Assembly (NCBI GenBank): GCA_025350055.1
Contig: JANXYK010000039.1
Coordinates: forward strand, 52,555-116,554
Direction of reading: 5' to 3'
Source of the DNA: Gammaproteobacteria bacterium
GTDB taxonomy: Bacteria; Pseudomonadota; Gammaproteobacteria; Steroidobacterales; Steroidobacteraceae
Length of the DNA: 64,000 bases
Shown here in pieces: positions 9,229 through 19,912 of this stretch. Both the position numbers and the translations under genes were made by a program. The notes beneath the pieces were generated by a model that was given only the letters and a program-made list of their open reading frames with translations, did no database searches and was not told the origin of the DNA. The first letter of the stretch is position 1. Each line of letters begins with the position of its first letter.

Positions 9229-9801
9229 ATGACACTTCTCTCGCCACTGGAGGCGGTGGCCGTGGTCACGGGCATTGCCTACATCCTGCTGATCATGCGG
9301 CGCAGCCGCTGGGGCTGGGTGGCCGGCGCCATCAGCTCCACGATCTACATCTACCTCTCGGCCAAGGCGCACCTGCCGATGCAGTCCGCGCTGCAGGGCT
9401 ACTACGTGGTGATGGCTGTGTACGGCTGGCATAGCTGGACGCGCAATGCCAGCGAGCAGAGCGGGCGCATCTTCCGCTGGCGCTGGCGGCAACACGCCGC
9501 GGCGCTGGCGTTGATCGCTGTGGCCAGTGCCTTGAGCGCGCAGTTGCTGGCGCGCGAGACGCACGCCGCCTGGCCACTGCTCGATTCACTGACCACCTGG
9601 ACCAGCCTGATCGCCACCTGGATGGTGACGCGCTCGGTGCTGGAGAACTGGTGGTATTGGATCAGCGCCGATTCGGTGATGGTGTTCCTGTTCGAGCGGC
9701 AGGGCCATCCCTTCACCGCCGGCCTGTTCGCGACCTACATGATCATTGCCTGCTTCGGATTCCGCGAGTGGCGTCGCCGCCTGCAAGCACAGCAGCCATG
9801 A
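9229..9801 (+). CDS. pnuT: PnuC-family vitamin transporter, probably thiamine (PnuT)
   Basis: A 190-aa inner-membrane protein with about seven hydrophobic helices and PnuC-family hallmarks: RSRWGWVAGAISSTIYIYL, YYVVMAVYGWHSW and WWYWISADSVMVFLF. PnuC relatives move vitamins by facilitated diffusion and rely on a kinase to trap them. The start codon follows the receptor stop directly (TGAATG). The operon is under a TPP riboswitch and the next gene is kinase-like, which points to thiamine rather than nicotinamide riboside. Confidence 0.88.
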   Translation: MTLLSPLEAVAVVTGIAYILLIMRRSRWGWVAGAISSTIYIYLSAKAHLPMQSALQGYYVVMAVYGWHSWTRNASEQSGRIFRWRWRQHAAALALIAVASALSAQLLARETHAAWPLLDSLTTWTSLIATWMVTRSVLENWWYWISADSVMVFLFERQGHPFTAGLFATYMIIACFGFREWRRRLQAQQP

Positions 9802-10634
9802 TGCCGCTGGCCACGGCCCTGGCGCTGGTGCCCGGCCTCGAACAGGGCGCCGCTCCACTGCGGCTGCAACGCCTGGCGGGCGGACACATCAATGAAACCT
9901 GGCGCGTCGACACGAGCGTCGGCCAATACACACTGCGCCTTGACGGCCCGGCGGCGATGCGCCCGGGCGTGGCCCGCAATCGCGAGCTGCTGTTGCATGC
10001 TGCTGCTGCTGCCGCCGGATTGGCGCCGCCGATCGTGTGCGCAGTGCCTGCGGCGCAGCTGTTGATATGCGAGTACCTGCAAGGCCGTACCTGGAACGAT
10101 GCCGATTTTCGGGATCCGGCGGCCCTGCAGCGCCTGGGTGAGCGCTTGCAGGTGCTGCACGGGCTGGCGCCGCCGGCAGCCATGGCGTCGCCTGCGTTCA
10201 TGGGGGCCAGCTTTGATCCCTACGCGCTGACGCTGCGCTACCTGCAACAGGCGGGCGGGGCCGGTGCGCTGCCAGACGGGAGCGAAGCGGTGCTGGCACC
10301 TTTGCGGGGCGCATTGGCCGAGATGGAGGCGGCCGCGGCGACGCCAGTCATCGTGCATGGTGACCTGCCCTACGGCAATGTGCTGGAGAACTCGCGACTC
10401 TGGCTGCTGGACTGGGAGTACGCGCAGCTCGCCGACCCGATCTACGATGTGGCCTGCATCGTGGCCCATTTGCCCCTGTCATCGACCTTGCAGCAGCGAC
10501 TGCTGGCCGCCACGGGTCTGGGTGGCGCGCAGGCTCCCGGACGTCTCCCCGCCGCCGTATTCGTGTATCGGGCGCTGACCTGGGCTTGGCATCTGGCGCG
10601 CGGCGAGCGCTGCGACGCGCCATCCTGGGGTTGA
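9798..10634 (+). CDS. Thiamine kinase-like phosphotransferase (APH/choline kinase fold)
   Basis: A 278-aa protein starting at ATG 9798, which overlaps the pnuT stop (ATGA); ATG 9801 is an alternative. It shows the APH/ChoK kinase pattern: GGHINETWRV nucleotide-binding segment, catalytic VIHGDLPYGNVL (Brenner motif) and the metal-binding LLDWEYAQLADPIYDVA. E. coli ThiK belongs to this fold. Here the kinase would phosphorylate incoming thiamine and trap it in the cell, completing a receptor-permease-kinase salvage route. The gene symbol is not assigned because thiamine specificity rests on the riboswitch and neighbours. Confidence 0.82.
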   Translation: MMPLATALALVPGLEQGAAPLRLQRLAGGHINETWRVDTSVGQYTLRLDGPAAMRPGVARNRELLLHAAAAAAGLAPPIVCAVPAAQLLICEYLQGRTWNDADFRDPAALQRLGERLQVLHGLAPPAAMASPAFMGASFDPYALTLRYLQQAGGAGALPDGSEAVLAPLRGALAEMEAAAATPVIVHGDLPYGNVLENSRLWLLDWEYAQLADPIYDVACIVAHLPLSSTLQQRLLAATGLGGAQAPGRLPAAVFVYRALTWAWHLARGERCDAPSWG

Positions 10635-10712
10635 TTGCGCCGCAGGGCTGGCGTCCAGACGCGCCGCTCGGCAAACTAGCGCGCTTTTTCTTGCTTGCCC
10701 CAGGAGTCGTCC

Positions 10713-11027
10713 ATGCCCGTGCTGCGTGTCATCAATAGAGATGGAGTGGAACAGGAAGTCAACGCACCGGTGAGCGGCGTGCTGATGGAGCCGCTGCGCG
10801 ACATGGACGATGGCGTCACGGCCATCTGCGGCGGCATGTGTTCCTGCGCCACCTGCCATGTGTACGTGGACGAAGCCTGGCAGGCGAAGTTGCCGGCACC
10901 GATGTCCGATGAAACCGACATGCTCAAGGACCTGGTGTCCTACAAGCCCAATTCGCGCCTGTCCTGCCAGGTGCAGCTGAGCGCCGCGCTCGACGGCCTG
11001 CGCGTGACGATCGCGCCCGAAGAGTAG
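10713..11027 (+). CDS. [2Fe-2S] ferredoxin, adrenodoxin/putidaredoxin type
   Basis: The start at ATG 10713 is set by AGGAG at 702-706 of the preceding kilobase (10702-10706); upstream in-frame codons lack a site. The 104-aa protein has a plant/vertebrate-type ferredoxin fold. Cluster cysteines are in CGGMCSCATC (first, seventh and tenth positions) with a fourth in RLSCQV. The conserved LPAPMSDETDML helix typical of the adrenodoxin-like group is present. It would shuttle single electrons, for example to a P450 or an Fe-S assembly enzyme. No obvious reductase or partner gene adjoins it. Confidence 0.92.
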   Translation: MPVLRVINRDGVEQEVNAPVSGVLMEPLRDMDDGVTAICGGMCSCATCHVYVDEAWQAKLPAPMSDETDMLKDLVSYKPNSRLSCQVQLSAALDGLRVTIAPEE

Positions 11028-11053
11028 CCGCGGAACCGGGGTCGGGAACCTCC

Positions 11054-11485
11054 ATGTCGGTCATGAACGTGCTGCTGGTGCTGGCGGGAGCGATTGCTGC
11101 CTATCGCATCGTCATCATCGTGCGCAAAGCGCGCAGCGACCAGCCCGACGACTGGGACGAGCGTCTGGTCAAGAACCTGCGCGCCCAGGGTGGTGATCCA
11201 TTCAGCCCATACGAAGTAGATTTCTTCTTCGACCTGCCGGATGCGGCCGCCTGCCAACAGGTGTCGGCGGCGCTGCAAGTAGAAGCCTATTCAGTTGACT
11301 ATCGCCAGCTCGAACCCGATCTCGGTGTCAGCTATACGCTGCATGCGCGCAAGCAGATCCGTGTATCGGTGCCCGACATGCAGGGCCTGACGCGCAGTTT
11401 CCGTGCGCTGGCCGCGCAGCATGGCGGCCGTTACGACGGCTGGGTCACGGCAGGCATTTCGCGCGAAGCGCTGAAGCGCAAATAG
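11054..11485 (+). CDS. RraB-like (RNase E inhibitor) protein with an N-terminal membrane helix
   Basis: The 143-aa protein has an RraB-type domain from about residue 30 (DDWDERLVKNLRAQGGD, then FFFDLPDAAACQQVSAAL, and a GRYDGWVTAG ending). RraB of E. coli binds RNase E and alters its cleavage. Unlike that cytosolic protein, this one begins with a clear hydrophobic helix (VLLVLAGAIAAYRIVIIV) followed by positive residues, which predicts an inner-membrane anchor with the domain in the cytoplasm. The ribosome-binding site is weak, and a shorter start removing the helix would need a non-ATG codon. Confidence 0.78.
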   Translation: MSVMNVLLVLAGAIAAYRIVIIVRKARSDQPDDWDERLVKNLRAQGGDPFSPYEVDFFFDLPDAAACQQVSAALQVEAYSVDYRQLEPDLGVSYTLHARKQIRVSVPDMQGLTRSFRALAAQHGGRYDGWVTAGISREALKRK

Positions 11486-11486
11486 C

Positions 11487-12719
11487 TTGAGGAGCGCACC
11501 CGGCTTCCGCGAGTTTGTGGCGCTGGTCGCCGCGCTGATGGCGACGCAGGCGCTGGCGGTCGATGCCATGCTGCCCGCGCTGGCGACGATCGGTCGTGAG
11601 CTCGGTATCAGCAACGCCAATCGAGCGCAGTGGATCATCACGGCTTACCTGGCCGGCGTGGGCTGCGGCCAACTGGTCTGGGGCCTGCTCGCCGACCGCT
11701 ACGGGCGGCGCAACATCCTGCTGACAGGACTGGTCCTGTACGTGCTTGCGGCGCTGCTGTGCGCGCTCAGCAGCAGTTTCACGAGCCTGCTTGTGTGGCG
11801 CCTGCTGCACGGCATGGCCGCCGCCAGCATGGTGGTGGCGCGCTCGGTGATCCGCGATCTGTATTCCGGGCGACCGATGGCACGCGTGATGTCACTGACT
11901 TTCGTGGTGTTCCTGATCGTGCCGATCATCGCGCCCAGCGTCGGACAGCTGATCCTGCTGTTCGCGCCCTGGCGGGCGATCTTCGCGGTGTTCGCCGTGT
12001 TCGGCACGCTGATCTGGCTGTGGGCCTGGTGGCGACTGCGCGAGACGCTGCATCCGGAATACCGGCTCACGCTCACCGCGCGCCACATCGGCGGCGCGCT
12101 GCGCATCGTGCTCGGCGATCGCACCTCGCTGTGCTACACGCTCGCCATGATGGTGATGTTCGGATCGCTGCTGGCCTACGTCGCCATGGTGCAGCAGATC
12201 TTTGCCGATGTGTTCCAGCGCGCCAGCTGGATGCCCTCGATGTTTGCGCTGTGCGCGATCTTCATGGGCTGCGCCTCCTGGTTCAACGCACGTATCGTCG
12301 AGCGCGTCGGCATGCGCCACGTCTCGCACACTGCACTGCTGGCCTTCATCGGCGTGAGCGCGCTGCATGTGCTGATCGTGCACCTGGGCTACGAGCGGCT
12401 GTGGACCTTTGTGCTGCTGCAGGCGCTGACCATGGGCGGCTTCAGCCTCGCGGTCGCCAACTTCGGCGCCATGGCGATGGAGCCGGTGGGCGCGGTCGCC
12501 GGCATCGGCGCCGCATTGCAGGGCTTCATCTCGACTATCGGTGCGGCGCTGGTGGGCGCGGCGATCGGCCGGCACTTTCACGGCACCACGATGCCTGTGG
12601 CGGCGGGCGCGCTGTGCACCGGACTCGTGGCGCTGCTGTTCGCGTTGTGGGCCGAGCGTTGGCGGCTGTTCCGGCCGCATCACGCGCAGGATCAGGTCCT
12701 GGCACGCCCTTCGGTCTGA
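11487..12719 (+). CDS. MFS drug efflux transporter, Bcr/CflA family
   Basis: A 410-aa transporter with 12 predicted helices. The Bcr/CflA hallmarks are [19 protein letters not shown] in helix 1, [19 protein letters not shown] (motif A) between helices 2 and 3, and [22 protein letters not shown] in helix 4. The start is uncertain: TTG 11487 lies 1 bp after the preceding stop, and GTG 11517 is the next choice. Its 3' end overlaps the end of the convergent gpmA by 28 bp. Likely proton-driven export of small toxic molecules. Confidence 0.9.
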   Translation: MRSAPGFREFVALVAALMATQALAVDAMLPALATIGRELGISNANRAQWIITAYLAGVGCGQLVWGLLADRYGRRNILLTGLVLYVLAALLCALSSSFTSLLVWRLLHGMAAASMVVARSVIRDLYSGRPMARVMSLTFVVFLIVPIIAPSVGQLILLFAPWRAIFAVFAVFGTLIWLWAWWRLRETLHPEYRLTLTARHIGGALRIVLGDRTSLCYTLAMMVMFGSLLAYVAMVQQIFADVFQRASWMPSMFALCAIFMGCASWFNARIVERVGMRHVSHTALLAFIGVSALHVLIVHLGYERLWTFVLLQALTMGGFSLAVANFGAMAMEPVGAVAGIGAALQGFISTIGAALVGAAIGRHFHGTTMPVAAGALCTGLVALLFALWAERWRLFRPHHAQDQVLARPSV

Positions 12720-13450
12720 CGACGCACCGCCTCGGCGGCCGCGGCGATCGCGGCGGCATCACCCAGATAGCGGCTCGCTGTGGGCTCGAGCGCGGCATCG
12801 AGCTCATAGAGCAGCGCAATGCCAGTGGGAATATTCAGTTCGATGATGGCGCTCTCGGAAAGATTGTCGAGCATCTTCACCAGCGCCCGCAGGCTGTTGC
12901 CGTGCGCGACGATCATTACGGTGCGGCCACTACGCAGCGCCGGTGCGATTCGCTCCTGCCAATAGGGCAGTACGCGATCCAGCGTGCTCTTCAATGATTC
13001 GGTCGCTGGCAGGTCGGCCGCCGGCACATCGGCGTAGCGGCGATCGAAGCGCGGATGACGCGGATCATCATCGGCCAGCGCTGGCGGTGGAATATCGTAG
13101 CTGCGGCGCCAGATCTTCACCTGCGCCTCACCGTGCTGGGCCACCGTCTCGGCCTTGTTGAGGCCTTGCAGTGCGCCGTAGTGGCGCTCGTTCAGGCGCC
13201 AGTGGCGCTCGACCGGCAGCCACAGCAACTTCAGTTCCTCGAGGATCAGCCATTGGGTGCGGATCGCGCGCGTCAGCACCGAGGTGAACACGAGGTCGGG
13301 CACCAGCCCGGCGCGCGCAATTTCCTGGCCTGCCTGGCGGGCTTCCGCCACGCCGACCGGCGACAAATCGACGTCGGTCCAGCCGGTGAACAGGTTCTCG
13401 AGATTCCAGATGCTCTGGCCGTGACGCACCAGCAGTAATTTGCCCGACAC
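12692..13450 (-). CDS. gpmA: 2,3-bisphosphoglycerate-dependent phosphoglycerate mutase
   Basis: This glycolytic/gluconeogenic enzyme interconverts 3- and 2-phosphoglycerate. The 252-aa sequence has the phosphohistidine motif [11 protein letters not shown] at the N terminus, [18 protein letters not shown], and the second catalytic His in [14 protein letters not shown]. Length matches the dPGM family. The gene runs convergent to the MFS gene, with a 28-bp overlap of coding ends. It is followed upstream by a 46-bp gap from the glutamate dehydrogenase stop. Confidence 0.97.
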   Translation of the reverse strand: MSGKLLLVRHGQSIWNLENLFTGWTDVDLSPVGVAEARQAGQEIARAGLVPDLVFTSVLTRAIRTQWLILEELKLLWLPVERHWRLNERHYGALQGLNKAETVAQHGEAQVKIWRRSYDIPPPALADDDPRHPRFDRRYADVPAADLPATESLKSTLDRVLPYWQERIAPALRSGRTVMIVAHGNSLRALVKMLDNLSESAIIELNIPTGIALLYELDAALEPTASRYLGDAAAIAAAAEAVRRQTEGRART

Positions 13451-13496
13451 AATGACTCCTTGATCGATGAGCGCGTTGAGCGATCCGCGCCCGGGT

Positions 13497-16400
13497 TCAG
13501 CCGCCGGCCTGCGCCAGATTGCGCAGCGCCTCGGCGCCCGCCATCAAGGCCGCAAGGTCCGGCGCCGCGCTGGCGCGCAGCTCGCGCAGCGTCAGCCGCC
13601 ACTGCGCGCCCGGTGCGCCCAGTTGCTCGCACCAGCGGGCGAGTTGTTCGCCGTCGCCGGCGCGCTCGCGCAGCGCGCGGGCGCACAGGCTCCGCTGTCC
13701 ATCGAGACAGGCGGTGTACAGGCGTTCGCGTGCCACTGCCTGCCAGGCGCCGGTAGTCTTCAGTTCGCGTATGGACTCGGCCAGCCAGTCGATGCCCAGC
13801 GCCGCAGCGGTACGGAAGTACTGGCGCGCCACGTTCGCCAGCGGCTTGCGCGCCTGGCGGGAGATCTCGACCAGATCGGGCGCGGCACGCAATGCCGGCA
13901 GTGCCGCCAGCCACGAGGACAAGGCCGTGGGCAGGGCGCTGGCGGTGTGCTGCGCCTGCTCGTCCAGATAACGCTGGTGTGCAATGCCTGGCAACAACCC
14001 GGGCAGCATCCCGCGCAGTTGCTGGAATGCGCCGCTGTGGCGGCTGACCGCGGCGCCGATATCGCCGAGTTCCGCGCCCGCCTGCGCCAGCAGCAAGCGT
14101 CGCGTGAGCTGCTCGACGTAGTCGCGCGTCATCAGCAAGGCATCGTACTGGGTCGCGGTCGCGATGCGGTTGTCGAGCGCTTCGATCTCGGTCCACAGCT
14201 CGCGCAATCCGGCGCTGTCGCGCGCGATCGTATAGGCGCGCGCCACGGTGCCGACATCGGCGCCGGTCTGTGCCGACATGCGCACCGCGAAGCCCGGATC
14301 CATGCGGTTGAGGATGCTGTTGGTGGTGGCGGTAAGGATCAGCTGCGCGCGCAAGCGATGACGCGCGATGCGTGTGGCGAAGCGTGCGCGCCAGCGGCGC
14401 GGGAAGTAGCGCTGCAGCTCGCTGCCGAGGTAGGCGTCCTTGCTGATGTCGGCATTGCTGAGCGCGTGGTTCATCGCGATTTTGCCGTAGGCCAGCAGGA
14501 TCGCCAGTTCCGGCCGCGTGAGCCCGGTGCCGCGCGCCAGGCGCTCATCGATTTCGCGATCGCTGGGCAGGAACTCGAGCGCGCGATTCAGTTCGCCGCT
14601 GCGCTCGAAAGCGCGCAGCAGGTGCTGATGATCGGCAAGATCAGCGACGCTGCGCCGCTCGAGCAGGCTGATCGCCTGGCTCTGCAGGTAGTTGTTGCGC
14701 AGCACCTGCTCGGCCACTTCATCGGTGACCGAAGCCAGCAGCGCGCGCCGCCGCGCACCCGCGGGCGCAGGCCCGCCGACATTGCCGGCCAGCATGATCT
14801 TCAGGTTGACCTCGATGTCCGAGGTGTTCACGCCGGCAGAGTTGTCGATAAAATCGGTATTGATGCGGCCGCCCGACTGCGCGTATTCCACGCGGCCACG
14901 CTGCGAGCAGCCGAGGTTCCCGCCTTCGCCAAGCACCCGCGCACGCAGCTCATGGCCGTCGATGCGCACGGCATCGTTGGCGCGATCGCCAATTTCGCCA
15001 TGGCGCTCATCCATGGCCTTGACGTAGGTGCCGATGCCGCCGTTCCACAGCAGGTCGACGGGCATCTTCAGGATCGCGCGGATCACTTCGACAGGCGTCA
15101 CCCGTTCGCCGCCAAGTTCCAGGAGCTTGCGCGCCTGGGCGCTCAGCTGCAGGTGCTTCTGCGTACGCTCGAAGACCGCACCACCCGTGGAGAGCACGCG
15201 CTTGTCGTAGTCGGCCCAGCTCGAGCGCGGCAGTGCGAACAGGCGTTTGCGCTCGCGGCGCGAGCGCGCGGCATCGGGCGTCGGGTCGATGAAGATGTGG
15301 CGGTGATCGAAGGCCGCCACCAGCTGGATATGCGGCGAGAGCAGCATGCCGTTGCCGAACACATCGCCCGACATGTCGCCGATGCCCGCCACCGTGAAGG
15401 GCGTGCGCATCACATCCACGCCCAGTTCGCGGAAGTGCCGCTTTACGCATTCGAAGGCACCGCGCGCGGTGATGCCCATCTTCTTGTGATCGTAGCCAGC
15501 CGAACCACCCGAGGCGAAAGCGTCACCGAGCCAGAAGCCGGCCTCGGCACTCAGCGCGTTGGCGACATCCGAATAGCTGGCCGTGCCCTTGTCGGCCGCC
15601 ACCACCAGGTAGGGGTCGTCGCCATCCTGGCGCCGCAGCTGTCGCGGGGGCACGATGCGGCCATCGACGATGTTGTCGGAGATTTCGAGCAGGCAACGGA
15701 TGAAGGCCTGGTAACAAGCCAGTACCTCGCGCGCGCGTTCATCAGGCGGCGCGTTGGCACGCAGGCGTCGTGCGACGAAGCCGCCCTTGGCGCCCACCGG
15801 CACGATCAGCGTGTTCTTCACATGCTGGGCTTTCATCAGGCCCAGGATCTCGGTGCGGAAGTCTTCGGGCCGCTCGGACCAGCGGATGCCGCCGCGCGCA
15901 ATCGGGCCGTGACGCATGTGCACGCCCTCGACGCGCGTGCCATGCACGAAGATCTCGAAGGCCGGCCGCGGTTCCGGCAGACCCGGCACTTCGCGCGGCA
16001 ACAGCTTGAAGGCCAGCGGCCGGTCGGTCGCACCCTCGCACCAGTAGTTGCAGCGTGTGATCGCCAGCAGCAAGGCCAAGAAGGTACGCAGGATGCGATC
16101 CTCATCGGGATTGCGTACTTCGCCGATCGCATGGCGCAGACGCCGCTCGCAGGCGCGCGCGGAACGGCGCGCATAGGCCTCGTTGTGAGAGGGATTGAAG
16201 CGTGCATCGAACAGCTGCCACATCTCGCGCGTGATATGCGGATGGGCGTTGAGCGCGCGTTCCATGTAGCTCTGGCTGAAGGGTATGCCGGTTTGCAACA
16301 GGTACCGGCAGCAGGCGCGCAGCACCCGGCACTGCGGCAGCGTGAGCGCACTGCTCAAGACCAGACGATGGAAGCCGTCGTTGTCGAGCGTGCCGGCCAG

Positions 16401-18305
16401 TATGGCCGGCAGCCCGCCGGCGAGCTGCGATTCCAGCAGACGCAGATCGGTCGGCGCGGCACCGTGGGTCTCCAGCTCGAAATCCTGCAGCCAGGCGCTG
16501 GCGGCATGCGCCAGATGCAGCTGATAGGGCCGCTCGGCGATGACCCGCAGGCCAAAATTCTCGAGGATTGGCAGCACATCGGAGATCGGCAGGGGCTCGC
16601 CACGCCGCAACAGCCGCAGGTGCAGCCGGCCAGCTACCGGTGGTACGGCGCGTCGCAGATGCAATTGCGCACGGGCAGCATCCTGTGTGGCGTCTTCCAG
16701 GTCGTTGATGTCCAGGGTCGCGAGCTCGGGCGGCACGTCCTGCTGGTACGCTGGCGGAAAGCTGCGCCAGTAACGTCGCTCAAGAGTTGCGGCCCGCACT
16801 TCATCGAAACGCTGCAGCAGCGCCGCGCGCAGCCGGTCGCGCCAGGTGACCAGCGACTCGTTGAGCACGCGCTCGAGTCGGCGCGAGTCGACGCGCTGAT
16901 TGCCCTGGACGGGCGTGCGCACCACCACATGCAACTGCGCGAGCGGTGCATCGCCAACTGCCAGTGAAGTATCGACATGATCGCCGCCGAGTTCCTGCTG
17001 CAGCAGGCGGCCGATACGTGCGAAGGCCTCGTTGTCGAGCCGCTCGCGGCCCAGGTACACGAGGCAGGACCAGTAGCGCCGGTACTCGTCGCGCCGCAGG
17101 ACCAGGCAGGCACCACGCGGCCGCTCGTGCAGTGCCAGCACCGTGCGAGCGCAGTGGCGCAGCTCGGTAGCGCTGGCCTGGAACAGCTCATCGCGCGGCA
17201 GGTTGTCCAGAACGCTGACCAGCCGCTTGCCATCGTGGCTCGCGGGCCGGAACGGAAAACTGTCGATGACCTGCTGCACCTTGAGACGCAGCAACGGCAC
17301 GGTGCGCGGGTCGGCGTGATAGGTGTTGGAAGTCCACAGGCCATAGAAGCGCGATTCATCCTGCAGGCGACCGCGCCGGTCGGACCGGTTGATGACGATG
17401 CAATCGAGGAAGCCTGGTCGATGCACCGTTGAGCGGCGATCGGACTTGGTGACCTTCAATAGGCCGGGTGTGCGCTGGCCGCCGGCGAGCGGGCGCAGCT
17501 GCCGGCTGCGCCGGCCACGCTGGATGCCGAGCGAGCTGCCGGCATCCACGAGCAACTGGGTGCCGCGGCCGCGATGGCGGGCGCTGCTGCGCTCGAAACC
17601 CAGGAAGGTGAAGTGATCGTTCTCGACGTATTCGAGCAGCGCCTGCGCCTCGGCCAGCGCCGCGGCGGATTCGCGCCCCATCGGACGCCCCAGCTGCTCG
17701 CGCAAGGCGCGCGCCGCGCGGCGCATCGCCGGCCAGTCTTCGCAGGCCCGGCGAACATCGCGCAGCGCGGCGACGATGCGCGCCTGCAGCGCCGCGCACT
17801 CTTCATCGCCGGCGACGCGCGAGATCTGCAGGTATTGCCAGGATTCATTCACTGCCGGTCGCTGCGCGGGCTTCGCACGACTGCGAGGGCCGGCCGCTGC
17901 GCGGCTGCCAGGCTCGCTGCGGCCCGCCATGCCCAGCAGGCGTCCGCTGCTGCTGCGGCGCGCGCCCACGATCGGGTGCGCGATCAGCTGCACCGCGTGT
18001 CCGGCCTCGGCCAGCGTCATGGTGAGCGTGTCGACCAGGAAGGGCATGTCATCGGTGATCAGCTCGACCACCGAGTAACTGTTGCCGGGCAACTGTGACT
18101 GCTCGGCGCTGTGCACGCGCACCAGTGTCTGGCGTGCGCGGCGCTGGCTCGCAAATTGCACTTGCGCCGCGGCAGCGGCGCGCAGATTCGCGTTGCCCGC
18201 CAGGCGCCATTCACCTGGAGGCAGCGCGTTGCGCCAGGCCCTGAGCAATTGTGTGGTCAGATTCTGGTTGGCCGGTCGCCGGCCGCGTCGCGTGCTCGCA
18301 CTCAT
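13497..18305 (-). CDS. gdhB: NAD-specific glutamate dehydrogenase, large (GDH-180) class
   Basis: At 1602 aa it matches the large catabolic NAD-GDH class, which converts glutamate to 2-oxoglutarate and ammonia. The N-terminal part (about 1-700) is the regulatory ACT-like region. The catalytic core includes [32 protein letters not shown] (active-site lysine region) and the Rossmann segment FIDPTPD...R. The C-terminal helical domain follows. Many long frames appear on the other strand, but they are shadows of its codon usage. It is a single gene with a start 50 bp from the emrB-like stop. Confidence 0.95.
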   Translation of the reverse strand: MSASTRRGRRPANQNLTTQLLRAWRNALPPGEWRLAGNANLRAAAAAQVQFASQRRARQTLVRVHSAEQSQLPGNSYSVVELITDDMPFLVDTLTMTLAEAGHAVQLIAHPIVGARRSSSGRLLGMAGRSEPGSRAAAGPRSRAKPAQRPAVNESWQYLQISRVAGDEECAALQARIVAALRDVRRACEDWPAMRRAARALREQLGRPMGRESAAALAEAQALLEYVENDHFTFLGFERSSARHRGRGTQLLVDAGSSLGIQRGRRSRQLRPLAGGQRTPGLLKVTKSDRRSTVHRPGFLDCIVINRSDRRGRLQDESRFYGLWTSNTYHADPRTVPLLRLKVQQVIDSFPFRPASHDGKRLVSVLDNLPRDELFQASATELRHCARTVLALHERPRGACLVLRRDEYRRYWSCLVYLGRERLDNEAFARIGRLLQQELGGDHVDTSLAVGDAPLAQLHVVVRTPVQGNQRVDSRRLERVLNESLVTWRDRLRAALLQRFDEVRAATLERRYWRSFPPAYQQDVPPELATLDINDLEDATQDAARAQLHLRRAVPPVAGRLHLRLLRRGEPLPISDVLPILENFGLRVIAERPYQLHLAHAASAWLQDFELETHGAAPTDLRLLESQLAGGLPAILAGTLDNDGFHRLVLSSALTLPQCRVLRACCRYLLQTGIPFSQSYMERALNAHPHITREMWQLFDARFNPSHNEAYARRSARACERRLRHAIGEVRNPDEDRILRTFLALLLAITRCNYWCEGATDRPLAFKLLPREVPGLPEPRPAFEIFVHGTRVEGVHMRHGPIARGGIRWSERPEDFRTEILGLMKAQHVKNTLIVPVGAKGGFVARRLRANAPPDERAREVLACYQAFIRCLLEISDNIVDGRIVPPRQLRRQDGDDPYLVVAADKGTASYSDVANALSAEAGFWLGDAFASGGSAGYDHKKMGITARGAFECVKRHFRELGVDVMRTPFTVAGIGDMSGDVFGNGMLLSPHIQLVAAFDHRHIFIDPTPDAARSRRERKRLFALPRSSWADYDKRVLSTGGAVFERTQKHLQLSAQARKLLELGGERVTPVEVIRAILKMPVDLLWNGGIGTYVKAMDERHGEIGDRANDAVRIDGHELRARVLGEGGNLGCSQRGRVEYAQSGGRINTDFIDNSAGVNTSDIEVNLKIMLAGNVGGPAPAGARRRALLASVTDEVAEQVLRNNYLQSQAISLLERRSVADLADHQHLLRAFERSGELNRALEFLPSDREIDERLARGTGLTRPELAILLAYGKIAMNHALSNADISKDAYLGSELQRYFPRRWRARFATRIARHRLRAQLILTATTNSILNRMDPGFAVRMSAQTGADVGTVARAYTIARDSAGLRELWTEIEALDNRIATATQYDALLMTRDYVEQLTRRLLLAQAGAELGDIGAAVSRHSGAFQQLRGMLPGLLPGIAHQRYLDEQAQHTASALPTALSSWLAALPALRAAPDLVEISRQARKPLANVARQYFRTAAALGIDWLAESIRELKTTGAWQAVARERLYTACLDGQRSLCARALRERAGDGEQLARWCEQLGAPGAQWRLTLRELRASAAPDLAALMAGAEALRNLAQAGG

Positions 18306-18355
18306 CCGCGAATCGTAACACTACCGCGCATGCTCGGCGCGCAGGGGCGAGGGCT

Positions 18356-19912
18356 TCAGTGCGCGCCGCCACCGCCGCCGCCACGGAATGGCGGCCGTGA
18401 AAGCCAGATGAAGCCGATGCAGATGATCAGCAGCAATGAGTACAGCTGGTACAGGTCGCTGGTAGCGAGCGTCAGGGCCTGCTGCTGGATGATGCCTTCG
18501 GTATAACGCAGCGCCGCGCTGTCACTGCCGCTCCCGCCGCCGAGCACACCGAGCGGTGTCGACCAGTTGTCCCAGTTTGCGCCCGCCACCACATGCTGGG
18601 TCAGTACCACGTGATGAAAATCGGTGCGCGCGTTCCACAACCAGATGCTGATCGCGGTGCCCATCGAGCCGGCCGTGTTGCGCAGGAAGCTGGCGAGGCC
18701 CGCAGCCGAGGCCATGTGCGCCGAATCGATCTTCGAGAATATGATCTGCTGCAGTGGCATGAAGAAGAAGGCCAGGCCGATACCCTGTATCAGGCGCGGC
18801 ATGGCGAGTTGCGTGAAACTGGCAGTGGCGTTGAGCGTGCTGTACCAGTACATGCAGAAAGCGAGTGTCGCCAGCCCGACGCTGGAGACGATGCGCAGGT
18901 TCATCTTGTGAAGTGTGGCGCCCACCAGCGGCATCAACAGCAGCGCGACGATGCCCACGGGAGAAGTGGCGAGGCCCGCCCAGGTGGCCGTGTAGTTGGC
19001 GGCGGTTTGCAGGAACAGGGGGAACAGGATGGTCGCACCCATGAAGCTGATGAACCCGAGGCACAGCGTGCCGATGCCGGTGGTGAAATTGCGGATCTGG
19101 AACAAATGCAGGTCGATCAGTGGTTGCTTCGCAGTCAGTTCCCAGGCGATCAGCAAGGTCAGGCAGACCACGGCGATCACGGCCACGGCGACGATCAAGC
19201 CGGAGCTGAACCAGTCTTTCTCGTTGCCATTGTCGAGCATGAATTGCAGCGCGCCGACGCCGGCAAACAGCAGCAGTATGCCGGTGATATCCACGGGTAC
19301 CTTGGAGCGCGCGGTCTCGCGCTTGCGCAGCACGCTCCAGGTCGCAAAGGCTGCCAGCAGGCCCACTGGCACGTTGATGTAGAACAGCCACGGCCAGGAA
19401 AGATTGTCGGTGATCCAGCCGCCGAGTATCGGGCCGAAGATCGGGGCCATGAACACCACCATGCCCCAGATGCCCATCGCCATGCCGCGCTTCTCGGGCC
19501 GGTAGCTGCTCATCAGCAGTGCCTGCGCCATCGGCGCCATCGAGCCGGAGACTGCGCCCTGCATCAACCGGCAAACCACCAGCATCGGCATGGTCGTGGC
19601 CAGGCCGCACAGCGCCGAGAAGATAACGAACAGCAGCGTCGAGGCCATGAAGGTGCGCACTTCGCCGAAGCGCCGCGCCAGCCAGCCGGTGAGCGGCTGC
19701 ATGATGGCCGCGGCCAGCGAATAGGTGGTGATTGTCCAGGTGCCTTCGGTCGGACTCACGCCCAGCGTGCCGGAAATCGCCGGCACCGAGACGTTGACAA
19801 TCGTCATGTCCAGCACTTCCATGAAGGTTGCCAGGCTGATGGCGATGGTCGCGATCACCAGCTCGGAACCAGCCAGCGGTGTGCGCGCTGGCGACTCGAC
19901 GCGCGCGTTCAC
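18356..19912 (-). CDS. emrB: MFS multidrug transporter, DHA2/EmrB type
   Basis: A 518-aa, 14-helix proton-coupled exporter. Family signs are LATFMEVLDMTIVNVSVPAISG in helix 1, QPLTGWLARRFGEVRTFM (motif A), and RLMQGAVSGSMAPMAQALL. It ends in a Gly/His-rich tail. Its ATG overlaps the stop of the adaptor gene by 4 bp. It is the last gene of the marR-OMF-emrA-emrB operon and would form the inner-membrane pump of a tripartite system. Confidence 0.94.
   Translation of the reverse strand: MNARVESPARTPLAGSELVIATIAISLATFMEVLDMTIVNVSVPAISGTLGVSPTEGTWTITTYSLAAAIMQPLTGWLARRFGEVRTFMASTLLFVIFSALCGLATTMPMLVVCRLMQGAVSGSMAPMAQALLMSSYRPEKRGMAMGIWGMVVFMAPIFGPILGGWITDNLSWPWLFYINVPVGLLAAFATWSVLRKRETARSKVPVDITGILLLFAGVGALQFMLDNGNEKDWFSSGLIVAVAVIAVVCLTLLIAWELTAKQPLIDLHLFQIRNFTTGIGTLCLGFISFMGATILFPLFLQTAANYTATWAGLATSPVGIVALLLMPLVGATLHKMNLRIVSSVGLATLAFCMYWYSTLNATASFTQLAMPRLIQGIGLAFFFMPLQQIIFSKIDSAHMASAAGLASFLRNTAGSMGTAISIWLWNARTDFHHVVLTQHVVAGANWDNWSTPLGVLGGGSGSDSAALRYTEGIIQQQALTLATSDLYQLYSLLLIICIGFIWLSRPPFRGGGGGGAH

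Noticed and set aside
13467..16967. Very long open frame on the plus strand opposite the glutamate dehydrogenase gene
   Set aside because: It mirrors the codon pattern of the real minus-strand gene in GC-rich DNA and has no domain or ribosome site.
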